A DNA stretch of 64,000 nt from Nomia melanderi (taxonomy: Eukaryota; Arthropoda; Insecta; Hymenoptera; Halictidae): contig NW_027475134.1 of the NCBI RefSeq assembly GCF_051020985.1, forward strand, positions 1,116,001-1,180,000, written 5' to 3'. Below, in pieces: positions 1 to 13,554 of the stretch (its first letter is position 1; every line of letters begins with the position of its first letter). The position numbers and the translations under genes are program-made. The notes beneath the pieces are model-generated. The model was not told the origin of the DNA. It worked only from the letters and a program-made list of their open reading frames with translations, and made no database searches.

Positions 1-175
1 GACCTCGGACCACCAGGGGCCGAGAAACTCACCGTCTCATGGGGCCGGACTGTCAGGGTTAGGGAAAAATCCGATGTATATCTGGTGATATCTCGGGTGC
101 TATAAGAGATAGCGCAATAAATCAAAGTGCATTGTCTGTAGGAGGCACTGGCAAATGAATTTCTGCAGCAGGAAC

Positions 176-350
176 TACCTCGGACCACCAGGGGCCGAGA
201 AAATTACAGATATTCGGAATCCGTCACCCAAGGTCATGTAAAAATCCAGCATATATCTGGTGATATCTCGGGTGCTATTACAGATAGCGCAATAAATCAA
301 AGTGCATTGACTGTAGGAGGCCCTGGCGCATGAATCTGTGCAGCGGGAAC
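176..350 (+). repeat. B-tract variant monomer 1
   Basis: Offsets 29-75 (204-250) are replaced by a divergent tract beginning ttacagatattcgg and ending aatccagc. Against the usual tract I count roughly 20 mismatches in about 50 bp and no indel, while the flanking monomer sequence is ordinary. It belongs to the subtype continuing catatat. The tract contains a short dyad, cgga-a-tccg. Confidence 0.92.
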
Positions 351-526
351 GACCTCGGACCACGAGGGACCGAGAAAACCATCGACACATGGGGCCGGAC
401 TGTCAGGGTCAAGGAAAAATCCAATATATATCTGGTGATATCGCGGGTGCTATTAGAGATAGCGCAATAAATCAAAGTGCATTGTCTGCAGGAGGCCCTA
501 GCGCATGAATCCGTGCGGGCGGGATC
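351..526 (+). repeat. 176-bp monomer with a +1 insertion near its 3' end
   Basis: The monomer is one base long, with the change around 516-526, where gtgcgggcgggatcgaac replaces the usual gtgcagcgggaac ending. This and its neighbours are more divergent than the array average, as expected for older material. The altered stretch happens to match a tRNA B-box on the minus strand, which I treat as coincidence. Confidence 0.75.
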
Positions 527-1926
527 GAACTCGGACCACCAGGGGTCGAGAAAGCCACCGAAACATGGGGCCGGGCACTCAGGGCCAGGGAAAAATCCAA
601 TAAATATCTGGTGATATCTCGGGTGCTATTACAGATAGCGCAATAAATCAAAGTGCATTGTCTGTAGGAGGCCCTGGCGCATGAATCTGTGCAGCGGGAA
701 CCACCTCGGACCACCAAGGGCCGAGAAAACCACAGTCTCATGGGGCCGGACACTCAGGGTCAGGGGAAAATCCAATATATATCTGGTGATATCTCGGGTG
801 CTATTACAGATAGCGCAATAAATCAAAGTGCATTGTCTGTAGGAGGCCCTGGCGCATGAATCTGTGCAGCGGGAACCACCTCGGACCACCAAGGGCCGAG
901 AAAACCACAGTCTCATGGGGCCGGACACTCAGGGTCAGGGGAAAATCCAATATATATCTGGTGATATCTCGGGTGCTATAAGAGATAGCGCAATAAACCA
1001 AAGTGAATTATCTGCAGGAGGCCCTGGCGTATGAATCCGTGCAGCGGGAACGACCTCGGACCACCAGGGGCCGAGAAAACCACAGTCTCATGGGGCCGGA
1101 CACTCAGGGTCAGGGGAAAATCCAATATATATCTGGTGATATCTCGGGTGCTATTAGAGATAGCGCAATAAATCAATGTGCATTGTCTGTAGGAGGCCCT
1201 GGCGCATGAATCTGTGCAGCGGGAACCACCTCGGACCACCAAGGGCCGATAAAAGCACAGTCTCATGGGGCCGGACACTCAGGGTCAGGGGAAAATCCAA
1301 CATATATCAGGTGATAACTCGGGTGCTATTACAGATAGCGCAATAAATCAAAGTGAATTATCTGCAGTAGGCCCTGGCGCATGAATCTGTGCAGCGGGAA
1401 CGACCTCGGACCACCAGGGGCCGAGAAAACTACCGTCTCATGGGGCCGGACGCTCAGGGTCAGTGAAAAATCCAATATATATCTGGTGATATCTCGGGTG
1501 CTATTAGAGATAGCGCAATAAACCAAAGTGAATTATCTGCAGGGGGCCCTGGCGCATGAATCTGTGCAACGGGAACGACCTCGGACCACCAGGGGCCGAG
1601 AAAACCACAGTCTCATGGGGCCGGACACTCAGGGTCTGGGGAAAATCCAATATAGATCTGGTGATATCTCGGGTGCTATTACAGATAGCGCAATAAACCA
1701 AAGTGAATTATCTGCAGGAGGCCCTGGCGCATGAATCTGTGCAACGGGAACGACCTCGGACCACCAGGGGCCGAGAAAACCACAGTCTCATGGGGCCGGA
1801 CACTCAGGGTCAGGGGAAAATCCAATATAGGTCTGGTGATATCTCGGGTGCTATTACAGATAGCGCAATAAATCAAAGTGCATTACCTGTAGGAGGCCCT
1901 GGCGCATGAATCTGTGCAACGGGAAC

Positions 1927-2101
1927 GACCTCGGACCACCAGGGGCCGAGAAAACCACAGTCTCATGGGGCCGGACACTCAGGGTCAGGGGAAAATCCAA
2001 TATATATCTGGTGATATCTCGGGTGCTATTACAGATAGCGCAATAAATCAAAGTGCATTGTCTGTAGGAGGCCCTGGCGCATGAATCTGTGCAACGGGAA
2101 C
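1927..2101 (+). repeat. Reference monomer, alpha 3' haplotype
   Basis: This copy is close to the array consensus and is a convenient reference. It carries the alpha combination at five linked sites: C at offset 106, T at 122, C at 130, G at 134 and T at 139. It has a single EcoRV site at offset 87-92 and no PstI site. The choice of monomer start is arbitrary, because the array is continuous. Confidence 0.9.
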
Positions 2102-2451
2102 GACCTCGGACCACCAGGGGCCGACAAAAGCACAGTCTCATGGGGCCGGACACTCAGGGTCAGGGTAAAATCCAATATATTTCTGGTGATATCTCGGGTG
2201 CTATTACAGATAGCGTAATAAACCAAAGTGAATTATCTGCAGGAGGCCCTGGCGCATGAATCTGTGCAGCGGGAACGACCTCGGACCACCAGGGGCCGAG
2301 AAAACGACCGTCTCATGGGGCCGGACACTCAGGGTCAGTGAAAAATCCAATATATATCTGCTGATATCTCGGGTGCTATTACAGATAGCGCAATAAATCA
2401 AAGTGCATTGTCTGTAGGAGGCCCTGGCGCATGAATCTGTGCAGCGGGAAC

Positions 2452-2825
2452 CACCTCGGACCACCAAGGGCCGAGAAAACCACAGTCTCATGGGGCCGGA
2501 CACTCAGGGTCAGGGGAAAATCCAATATATATCTGGTGATATCTCGGGTGCTATAAGAGATAGCGCAATAAACCAAAGTGAATTATCTGCAGGAGGCCCT
2601 GGCGTATGAATCCGTGCAGCGGGAACGACCTCGGACCACCAGGGGCCGAGAAAACCACAGTCTCATGGGGCCGGACACTCAGGGTCAGGGGAAAATCCAA
2701 TATATATCTGGTGATATCTCGGGTGCTATTAGAGATAGCGCAATAAATCAATGTGCATTGTCTGTAGGAGGCCCTGGCGCATGAATCTGTGCAGCGGGAA
2801 CGACCTCGGAACACCAGGGACCGAG
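2452..2825 (+). repeat. Local duplicate of 877-1250 at 1575 bp (nine monomers)
   Basis: Both copies share a rare run of variants: a fused ctataagagatag, followed by a monomer with ggcgtatgaatccgtgcag, then aatcaatgtgc. The offset is exactly nine monomers. The same run recurs near 5601-5974, 24904-25277 and 29977-30350, so it marks this segment wherever it has been copied. Confidence 0.85.
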
Positions 2826-3676
2826 AAAACCGCCGTCTCATGGGGCCGGACTCTCAGGGTCAGGGGAAAATCCAATATAGGTCTGGTGATATCTCGGGTG
2901 CTATTACAGATAGCGCAATAAATCAAAGTGCATTGTCTGTAAGAGACCCTGGCGCATGAACCTGTGCAGCGGGAACGTCCTCGGACCACCAGGGGCCGAG
3001 AAAACGACCGTCTCATGGGGCCGGACGCTCAGGGTCAGTGAAAAATCCAATATATATCTGGTGATATCTCGGGTGCTATTAGAGATAGCGCAATAAACCA
3101 AAGTGAATTATCTGCAGGGGGCCCTGGCGCATGAATCTGTGCAACGGGAACGACCTCGAACCACCAGGGGCCGAGAAAACCACAGTCTCATGGGGCCGGA
3201 CACTCAGGGCCTGGGGAAAATCCAATATAGATCTGGTGATATCTCGGGTGCTATTACAGATAGCGCTATAAACCAAAGTGAATTATCTGCAGGAGGCCCT
3301 GGCGCATGAATCTGTGCAACGGGAACGACCTCGGACCACCAGGGGCCGAGAAAACCACAGTCTCATGGGGCCGGACACTCAGGGTCAGGGGAAAATCCAA
3401 TATAGGTCTGGTGATATCTCGGGTGCTATTACAGGTAGCGCAATAAATCAAAGTGCATTGTCTGTAGGAGGCCCTGGCGCATGAATCTGTGCAGCGGGAA
3501 CGACCTCGGAACACCAGGGACCGAGAAAACCGCCGTCTCATGGGGCCGGACACTCAGGGTCAGTGAAAAATCCAATATATATGTGGTGATATCTCGGGTG
3601 CTATTACAGAGAGCGCAATAAATCAATGTGCATTGTCTGTAGGAGACCCTGGCGCATGAACCTGTGCAGCGGGAAC

Positions 3677-3851
3677 GACCTCGGACCTCCAGGGGCCGAG
3701 AAAACCACAGTCTCATGGGGCCGGACACTCAGGGTCAGGGGAAAATCCAATATATATCTGGTGATATCTCGGGTGCTATTAGAGATAGCGCAATAAACCA
3801 AAGTGAATTATCTGCAGGAGGCCCTCGCGCATGAATCTGTGCAGCGGGAAC
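3677..3851 (+). repeat. Reference monomer, beta 3' haplotype
   Basis: This copy carries the beta combination at the same five sites: G at offset 106, C at 122, A at 130, A at 134 and C at 139. The last change creates a PstI site (ctgcag, offset 136-141) that alpha copies lack. Alpha and beta copies are interspersed throughout. Mixed copies with C at 106 followed by the four other beta bases are common, so the block has been reshuffled by conversion or crossover. A further subtype has G at offset 79, which creates a BglII site (agatct). Confidence 0.88.
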
Positions 3852-4726
3852 GACCTCGGACCACCAGGGGCCGAGAAAACGACCGTCTCATGGGGCCGGA
3901 CACTCAGGGTCAGTGAAAAATCCAATATATATATGGTGATATCTCGGGTGCTATTACAGATACCGCAATAAATCAAAGTGCATTGTCTGTAGGAGACCCT
4001 GGCGCATGATCGGGTGCAGCGGGAACGACCTCGGACCACCAGGGGCCGAGAAAACGACCTTCTCATGGGGCCGGACACTCAGGGTCAGTGAAAAATCCAA
4101 TATATATGTGGTGATATCTCGGGTGCTATTACAGAGAGCGCAATAAATCAATGTGCATTGTCTGTAGGAGACCCTGGCGCATGAACCTGTGCAGCGGGAA
4201 CGACCTCGGACCACCAGGGGCCGAGAAAACCACAGTCTCATGGGGCCGGACACTCAGGGTCAGGGGAAAATCCAATATATATCTGGTGATATCACGGCTG
4301 CTATTACAGATAGCGCAATAAATCAAAGTGCATTGTCTGTAGGAGGCCCTGGCGCATGAATCTGTGCAGCGGGAACGACCTCGGAACACCAGGGACCGAG
4401 AAAACCACCGTCTCATGGGGCCGGACACTCAGGGTCAGTGAAAAATCCAATATATATGTGGTGATATCTCGGGTGCTATTACAGATAGCGCAATAAATCA
4501 AAGTGCATTGTCTGTAGGAGGCCCTGGCGCATGAATCTGTGCAGCGGGAACGACCTCGGACCACCAGGGGCCGAGAAAACGACCGTCTCATGGGGCCGGA
4601 CGCTCAGGGTCAGTGAAAAATCCAATATATATCTGGTGATATCTCGGCTGCTATTACAGATAGCGCAATAAATCAAAGTGCATTGTCTGTAGGAGGCCCT
4701 GGCGCATGAATCTGTGCAGCGGGAAC

Positions 4727-4900
4727 GACCTCGGAGCACCAGGGGCGAGACAACCACCTTCTCATGGGGCCGGACACTCAGGGTCAGGGAAAAATCTAAT
4801 ATATATCTGGTGATATCTCGGGTCCTATTATAGATAGCGCAATAAATCAAAGTGCATTACCTGTAGGAGGCCCTGGCGCATGAATCTGTGCAGCGGGAAC
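4727..4900 (+). repeat. 174-bp monomer, deletion tag a
   Basis: One C is missing from ggggccgag, giving aggggcgaga at 4741-4750. The same deletion with the same neighbouring changes (tcggagcacc before, caaccacctt after) recurs at 7540-7549, 26318-26327 and 31391-31400 and nowhere else. It is therefore one mutation spread by duplication, and tags four descendants of one monomer. Confidence 0.93.
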
Positions 4901-5048
4901 GTCCTCGGACCTCCAGGGGCCGAGAAAACCACAGTCTCATGGGGCCGGACACTCAGGGTCTGGAGAAAATCCAATATAGATCTGGCAATATCTCGGGTGC
5001 TATTACAGATAGCGCAATAAACCAAAGTGAATTATCTGCAGGAGGCCC

Positions 5049-6009
5049 TGGCGCATGAATCTGTGCAACGGGAACGACCTCGGACCACCAGGGGCCGAGA
5101 AAACCACAGTCTCATGGGGCCGGACACTCAGGGTCAGGGGAAAATCCAATATATATCTGGTGATATCTCGGGTGCTATTACAGATAGCGCAATAAATCAA
5201 AGTGCATTGTCTGTAGGAGGCCCTGGCGCATGAATCTGTGCAACGGGAACGACCTCGGACCACCAGGGGCCGACAAAAGCACAGTCTCATGGGGCCGGAC
5301 ACTCAGGGTCAGGGTAAAATCCAATATATTTCTGGTGATATCTCGGGTGCTATTACAGATAGCGCAATAAACCAAAGTGAATTATCTGCAGGAGGCCCTG
5401 GCGCATGAATCTGTGCAGCGGGAACGACCTCGGACCACCAGGGGCCGAGAAAACGACCGTCTCATGGGGCCGGACACTCAGGGTCAGTGAAAAATCCAAT
5501 ATATATCTGCTGATATCTCGGGTGCTATTACAGATAGCGCAATAAATCAAAGTGCATTGTCTGTAGGAGGCCCTGGCGCATGAATCTGTGCAGCGGGAAC
5601 CACCTCGGACCACCAAGGGCCGAGAAAACCACAGTCTCATGGGGCCGGACACTCAGGGTCAGGGGAAAATCCAATATATATCTGGTGATATCTCGGGTGC
5701 TATAAGAGATAGCGCAATAAACCAAAGTGAATTATCTGCAGGAGGCCCTGGCGTATGAATCCGTGCAGCGGGAACGACCTCGGACCACCAGGGGCCGAGA
5801 AAACCACAGTCTCATGGGGCCGGACACTCAGGGTCAGGGGAAAATCCAATATATATCTGGTGATATCTCGGGTGCTATTAGAGATAGCGCAATAAATCAA
5901 TGTGCATTGTCTGTAGGAGGCCCTGGCGCATGAATCTGTGCAGCGGGAACGACATCGGAACACCAGGGACCGAGAAAACCGCCGTCTCATGGGGCCGGAC
6001 TCTCAGGGT
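5049..6009 (+). repeat. Duplicate of about 1900-2860 at 3149 bp
   Basis: About five and a half consecutive monomers match in order, including the pair with gccgacaaaagc and the pair with atatctgctgatatc. The offset is 18 monomers minus one base. The missing base is the single-base deletion at 4741-4750, which lies between the two copies. The match weakens after the tract cgacatcggaacacc around 5950. Confidence 0.85.
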
Positions 6010-6578
6010 CAGGGGAAAATCCAATATATATCTGGTGATATCTCGGGTGCTATTACAGATAGCGCAATAAATCAAAGTGCATTGTCTGTAGGAGGCCCTG
6101 GCGCATGAATCTGTGCAACGGGAACGACCTCGGACCACCAGGGGCCGAGAAAACCACAGTCTCATGGGGCCGGACACTCAGGGCCTGGGGAAAATCCAAT
6201 ATAGATCTGGTGATATCTCGGGTGCTATTACAGATAGCGCAATAAACCAAAGTGAATTATCTGCAGGAGGCCCTGGCGCATGAATCTGTGCAACGGGAAC
6301 GACCTCGGACCACCAGGGGCCGAGAAAACCACAGTCTCATGGGGCCGGACTCTCAGGGTCAGGGGAAAATCCAATATATATCTGGTGATATCTCGGGTGC
6401 TATTACAGATAGCGCAATAAATCAAAGTGCACTGTCTGTAGGAGGCCCTGGCGCATGAATCTGTGCAGCGGGAACGACCTCGGACCACCAGGGTCCGAGA
6501 AAACCACCGTCTCATGGGGCCGCACACTCAGGGTCAGAGAAAAATCCAATATATACCTGGTGATATCTCGGGTGCTAT

Positions 6579-7680
6579 TAGAGATAGCGCAATAAACCAA
6601 AGTGAATTATCTGCAGGAGGCCCTCGCGCATGAATCTGTGCAGCGGGAACGACCTCGGACCACCAGGGGCCGAGAAAACGACCGTCTCATGGGGCCGGAC
6701 ACTCAGGGTCAGTGAAAAATCCAATATATATATGGTGATATCTCGGGTGCTATTACAGATACCGCAATAAATCAAAGTGCATTGTCTGTAGGAGACCCTG
6801 GCGCATGATCCGGTGCAGCGGGAACGACCTCGGACCACCAGGGGCCGAGAAAACGACCTTCTCATGGGGCCGGACACTCAGGGTCAGTGAAAAATCCAAT
6901 ATATATGTGGTGATATCTCGGGTGCTATTACAGAGAGCGCAATAAATCAATGTGCATTGTCTGTAGGAGACCCTGGCGCATGAACCTGTGCAGCGGGAAC
7001 GACCTCGGACCACCAGGGGCCGAGAAAACCACAGTCTCATGGGGCCGGACACTCAGGGTCAGGGGAAAATCCAATATATATCTGGTGATATCACGGCTGC
7101 TATTACAGATAGCGCAATAAATCAAAGTGCATTGTCTGTAGGAGGCCCTGGCGCATGAATCTGTGCAGCGGGAACGACCTCGGAACACCAGGGACCGAGA
7201 AAACCACCGTCTCATGGGGCCGGACACTCAGGGTCAGTGAAAAATCCAATATATATGTGGTGATATCTCGGGTGCTATTACAGATAGCGCAATAAATCAA
7301 AGTGCATTGTCTGTAGGAGGCCCTGGCGCATGAATCTGTGCAGCGGGAACGACCTCGGACCACCAGGGGCCGAGAAAACGACCGTCTCATGGGGCCGGGC
7401 GCTCAGGGTCAGTGAAAAATCCAATATATATCTGGTGATATCTCGGCTGCTATTACAGATAGCGCAATAAATCAAAGAGCATTGTCTGTAGGAGGCCCTG
7501 GCGCATGAATCTGTGCAGCGGGAACGACCTCGGAGCACCAGGGGCGAGACAACCACCTTCTCATGGGGCCGGACACTCAGGGTCAGGGAAAAATCTAATA
7601 TATATCTGGTGATATCTCGGGTCCTATTATAGATAGCGCAATAAATCAAAGTGCATTACCTGTAGGAGGCCCTGGCGCAT
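6579..7680 (+). repeat. Duplicate of about 3780-4881 at 2799 bp
   Basis: Six consecutive monomers match in order: the gccctcgcgcatg monomer, two with tatatatatgg or tatatatgtgg, one with gatatcacggctgc, and the 174-bp monomer with aggggcgaga. The offset is 16 monomers minus one base. Since both copies carry the same rare deletion, it predates the duplication. Confidence 0.87.
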
Positions 7681-9799
7681 GAATCTGTGCAGCGGGAACG
7701 TCCTCGGACCTCCAGGGGCCGAGAAAACCACAGTCTCATGGGGCCGGACACTCAGGGTCAGGGGAAAATCCAATATAGATCTGGTAATATCTCGGGTGCT
7801 ATTACAGATACCGCAATAAATCAAAGTGCATTGTCTGTAGGAGACCCTGGCGCATGAACCTGTGCAGCGGGAACGACCTCGGACCACCAGGGGCCGAGAA
7901 AACCACCGTCACATGGGGCAGGACACTCAGGGTCAGTGAAAAATCCAATATATATATGGTGATATCTCGGGTGCTATTACAGATACCGCAATAAATCAAA
8001 GTGCATTGTCTGTAGGAGACCCTGGCGCATGATCCTGTGCAGCGGGAACGGCCTCGGACCACCAGGGGCCGAGAAAACGACCTTCTCATGGGGCCGGACA
8101 CACAGGGTCAGGGAAAAATCCAATATATATCTGGTGATATCTCGGGTGCTATTACAGATAGCGCAATAAATCAAAGTGCATTGTCTGTAGGAGGCCCCGG
8201 CGCATGAACCTGTGCAGCGGGAACGTCCTCGGACCTCCAGGGGCCGAGACAACGACCGTCTCATGGGGCCGGACACTCAGGGTCAGGGTAAAATCCAATA
8301 TATATCTGGTGATATCTCGGGTGCTATTACAGATAGCGCAATAAATCAAAGTGCATTGTCTGTAGGAGGCCCCGGGGCATGAACCTGTGCAGCGGGAACG
8401 TACTCGGACCTCCAGGGGCCGAGACAACGACCGTCTCATGGGGCCGGACACTCAGGGTCAGGGTAAAATCCAATATATATCTGGTGATATATCGGGTGCT
8501 ATTAGAGATAGCGCAATAAACCAAAGTGAATTATCTGCAGGAGGCCCTGGCGCATGAATCTGTGCAACGGGAACGACCTCGGAGCACCAGGGGCCGAGAA
8601 AACCACCGTCTCATGGGGCAGGACACTCAGGGTCAGTGAAAAATCCAATATATATCTGGTGATATCTCGGGTGCTATTACAGATAGCGCAATAAATCAAA
8701 GTGCACTGTCTGTAGGAGGCCCTGGCGCATGAATCTGTGCAGCGGGAACGACCTCGGACCACCAGGGTCCGAGAAAACCACCGTCTCATGGGGCCGCACA
8801 CTCAGGGTCAGAGAAAAATCCAATATATACCTGGTGATATCTCGGGTGCTATTAGAGATAGCGCAATAAACCAAAGTGAATTATCTGCAGGAGGCCCTCG
8901 CGCATGAATGTGTGCAACGGGAACGACCTCAGACCACCAGGGGCCGAGAAAACCACCGTCTCATGGGGCAGGACACTCAGGGACAGTTTAAAATCCAATA
9001 TATATCTGGTGATATCTCGGGTGCTATTACAGATAGCGCAATAAATCAAAGTGCACTGTCCGTAGGAGACCCTGGCGCATGAACCTGTGCAGCGGGAACG
9101 ACCTCGGACCACCAGGGGCCGGGAAACCGACCGTCTCATGGGGCCGGACACTCAGAGTCAGGGTAAAATCCAATATATATCTGGTGATATATCGGGTGCT
9201 ATTACAGATAGCGCAATAAATAAAAGTGCATTGTCTGTTGGAGGCCCTGGCGCATGAACCTGTGCAGCGGCAACGACCTCGGACCACCAGGGGCCGAGAA
9301 AACCACAGTCTCATGGGACCGGACACTCAGGGTCAGGGGAAAATCCAATATATATCTGGAGATATCTCGGGTGCTATTAGAGATAGCGCAATAAACCAAA
9401 GTGAATTATCTGCATGAGGCCCTGGCGCATGAATCTGTGCAGCGCGAACGACCTCGGACCACCAGAGGCCGAGACAACCACCGTCTCATGGGGCCGGACA
9501 CTCAGGGTCAGGGGAAAATCCAATATATATCTGGTGATATCTCGGGTGCTATTACAGATAGCGCAATAAATCAAAGTGCATTGTCTGTAGGAGGCCCTGG
9601 CGCATGAATCTGTGCAGCGGGAACGACCTCGGACCACCAGGGTCCGAGAAAACCACCGTCTCATGGGGCCGCACACTCAGGGTCAGAGAAAAATCCAATA
9701 TATACCTGGTGATATCTCGGGTGCTATTACAGATAGCGCAATAAATCAAAGTGCATTGTCTGTAGGAGGCCCTGGCGCATGAATCTGTACAGCGGGAAC

Positions 9800-9973
9800 G
9801 ATCTCGGACCACCAGGGGCCGAGAAAACCACAGTCTCATTGGGCCGGACACTCAGGGTCAGGGAAAATCCAATATATATCTGGTGATATCACGGGTGCTA
9901 TTAGAGATAGCGCAATAAATCAAAGTGCATTGTCTGTAGGAGGCCCTGGCGCATGAATCTGTGCAGCGGGAAC
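9800..9973 (+). repeat. 174-bp monomer, deletion tag b
   Basis: One base is missing in the purine run, giving tcagggaaaatcc near 9858-9870. The same monomer carries gtacagcgggaacgatctcgg and a T in ctcattgggcc. The deletion recurs near 28288, 33362, 35986, 38787 and 48408, always with the tctcattgggcc change. Six copies descend from one event. Confidence 0.92.
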
Positions 9974-12900
9974 GACCTCGGAACACCAGGGACCGAGAAA
10001 ACCACCGTCTCATGGGGCCGGACACTCAGCGTCAGTGAAAAATCCAATATATATGTGGTGATATCTCGGGTGCTATTACAGATAGCGCAATAAATCAAAG
10101 TGCATTGTCTGTAGGAGACCCTGGCGCATGAACCTGTGCAGCGGGAACGACCTCGGACCACCAGGGGCCGAGAAAACGACCGTCTCATGGGGCCGCACAC
10201 TCAGGGTCAGGGGAAAATCCAATATAGATCTGGTGATATCTCGGGTGCTATTACAGATAGCGCAATAAATCAAAGTGCATTACCTGTAGGAGGCCCTGGC
10301 GCATGTATCTGTGCAGCGGGAACGACCTCGGACGACCAGGGGCCGAGAAAACCACAGTCTCATGGGGCCGGACACTCAGGGTCAGGGGAAAATCCAATAT
10401 ATATCTGGTGATATCTCGGGTGCTATTAGAGATAGCGCAATAAACCAAAGTGAATTATCTGCAGGAGGCACTGGTGCATGAATCTGTGCAACGGGAGCGA
10501 CCTCGGACCACCAGGGGCCGAGAAAACCACAGTCTCATGGGGCCGGACACTCAGGGTCAGAGGAAAATCCAATATATATCTGGTGATATCTCGGGTGCTA
10601 TTAGAGATAGCGCAATAAATCAAAGTGCATTGTCTGTAGGAGGCCCTGGCGCATGAATCTGTGCAGCGGGAACGACCTCGGAACACCAGAGGCCGAGAAA
10701 ACCACCGTCTCATGGGGCAGGACACTCAGGGTCAGTGAAAAATCCAATATATATCTGGTGATATCTCGGGTGCTATTACAGATAGCGCAATAAATCAAAG
10801 TGCATTGTCTGTAGGAGGCCCTGGCGCATGTATCTGTGCAGCGGGAACGACCTCGGACGACCAGGGGCTGAGAAAATCACAGTCTCATGGGGCCGGACGC
10901 TCAGGGTCAGTGAAAAATCCAATATATATCTGGTGATATCTCGGGTGCTATTAGAGATAGCGCAATAAACCAAAGTGAATTATCTGCAGGAGGCCCTGGC
11001 GCATGAATCTGTGCAACGGGAACGACCTCGGACCACCAGGGGCCGAGAAAACCACAGTCTCATGGGGCCGGATACTCAGGGTCAGGGGAAAATCCAATAT
11101 AGATCTGGTGATATCTCGGGTGCTATTACAGATAGCGCAATAAATCATAGTGCATTGTCTGTAGGAGGCCCTGGCGCATGAATCTGGCCAGCGGGAACGA
11201 CCTCGGACCACCAGCGGCCGAGAAAACCACCGTCTCATGGGGCCGGACACTCAGGGTCGGGGAAAAATCCAATATATATCTGGTGATATCTCGGGTGCTA
11301 TTACAGATAGCGCAATAAATCATAGTGCATTGTCTGTAGGAGACGCTGGCGCATGAATCTGTGCAGCGGGAACAACCTCGGACCACCAGGTGCCGAGAAA
11401 ACCACAGTCTCATGGGGCCGGACACTCAGGGTCAGGGGAAAATCCAATATATATCTGGTGATATCTCGGGTGCTATTAGAGATATCGCAATAAACCATGG
11501 TGAATTATCTGCAGGAGGCCCTGGCGCATGAATCTGTGCAACGAGAACGACCTCGGACCACCAGGGGCCGAGAAAACGACAGTCTCAAGGGGCCGGACAC
11601 TCAGGGTCAGGGGAAAATCCAATATATATCTGGTGATATCTCGGGTGCTATTACAGATACCGCAATAAATCAAAGTGCATTGTCTGTAGGAGACCCTGGC
11701 GCATGAATCTGTGCAGCGGGAACGACCTCGGACCACCAGGGTCCGAGAAAACCACCGTCTCATGGGGCCGCACACTCAGGGTCAGAGAAAAATCCAATAT
11801 ATACCTGGTGATATCTCGGGTGCTCTTACAGATAGCGCAATAAATCAAAGTGCATTGTCTGTAGGAGGCCCTGGCGCATGAATCTATGCAGCGGGAACGA
11901 CCTCGGACCACCAGGGGCCGAGAGAACCACAGTCTCATTGGGCCGGACACTCAGGGTCAGGGGAAAATCCAGTATTTATCTCTTGATATCTCGGGTGCTA
12001 TTACAGATAGCGCAATAAACCAAAGTCAATTATCTGCAGGAGGCCCTGGCGCATGTATCTGTGCAGCGGGAACGTCCTCGGACCTCCAGGGGCTGAGACA
12101 ACCACCGTCACATGGGGCCGGACACTCAGGGTCAGGGTAAAATCCAATATATATCTGGTGATATCTCGGGTGCTATTACAGATAGCGCAATAAATCAAAG
12201 TGCATTGTCTGTAGGAGGCCCTGGCGCATGAATCTGTGCAGCGGGAACGACCTCGGAACACCAGGGGCCGAGAAAACCACCGTCTCATGGGGCAGGACAC
12301 TCAGGGTCAGTGAAAAATCCAATATATATCTGGTGATATCTCGGGTGCTATTACAGATAGCGCAATAAATCAAAGTGCATTGTCTGTAGGAGACGCTGGC
12401 GCATGAACCTGTGCAGCGGGAACGTTCTCGGACCACCAGGGGCCGAGAAAACGACCGTCTCATCGGGCCGGACGCTCAGGGTCAGTGAAAAATACAATAT
12501 ATATCTGGTGATATCTCGGGTGCTATTAGAGATAGCGCAATAAACCGAAGTGAATTACCTGCAGGAGGCCCTGGCGCATGAATCTGTGCAACGGGAACGA
12601 CCTCGGACCACCAGGGGCCGAGAAAACCACAGTCTCATGGGGCCGGATACTCAGGGTCAGGGGAAAATCCAATATAGATCTGGTGATATCTCGGGTGCTA
12701 TTACAGATAGCGCAATAAAACAAAGTGAATTGTCTGTAGGAGGCCCTGGCGCATGAATCTGGCCAGCGGGAACGACCTCGGACCACCAGCGGCCGAGAAA
12801 ACCACCGTCTCATGGGGCCGGACACTCAGGGTCGGGGAAAAATCCAATATACATCTGGTGATATCTCGGGTGCTATTACAGATAGAGCAATAAATCAAAG

Positions 12901-13554
12901 TGCATTGTCTGTAGGAGGCCCTGGCGCATGAATCTGTGCAGCGGGAACGACCAAGGACCACCAGGGGCCGAGAAAACTACAGTCTCATGGTGCCGCACAC
13001 TCAGGGTCAGGGGAAAATCCAATATATATCTGGTGATATCTCGGGTGCTATTAGAGATAGCGCAATAAACCAAGGTGAATTATCTGCAGGAGGCCCTGGC
13101 GCATGAATCTGTGCAACGGGAACGACCCCGGACCACCAGGGGCCGAGAAAACGACAGTCTCAAGGGGCCGGACACTCAGGGTCAGGGGAAAATCCAATAT
13201 ATATCTGGTGATATCTCGGGTGCTATTACAGATAGCGCAATAAATCAAAGTGCATTGTCTGTAGGAGGCCCTGGCGCATAAATGTGGCCAGCGGGAACGA
13301 CCTCGGACCATCAGGGGCCGAGAAAACCACCGTCTCATGGGGCCGGACACTCAGGGTCAGGGGAAAATCCAATATATATCTGGTGATATCTCGGGTGCTA
13401 TCAGAGATAGCGCAATAAACCAAAGTGAATTATCTGCAGGAGGCCCTGGCGCATGAATCTGTGCAGCGGGAACGACCTCGGACCACCAGGGGCCGAGAAA
13501 ACGACCGTCTCATGGGGCCGGACACTCAGGGTCAGTGAAAAATCCAATATATAT

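Noticed and set aside
512..535. Minus-strand match to a tRNA/SINE internal promoter B box (gttcgatcc)
   Set aside because: It occurs in one variant monomer only, created by an insertion plus substitutions. No A box lies at the right distance upstream, and the consensus monomer does not match, so a tRNA or SINE origin is not supported.
1003..1209. Family of about 68-codon plus-strand frames (start gtgaattatctgcag)
   Set aside because: They start at GTG, recur once per beta monomer, and follow the nucleotide repeat exactly. They are a reading of the satellite, not genes.
4479..4850. Possible 123-codon protein on the minus strand, and its repeats at 7278, 26056 and 31129
   Set aside because: It spans two monomers and exists only because deletion tag a shifts the frame. 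It has no domain-like features, and its neighbours in all copies are the same satellite.
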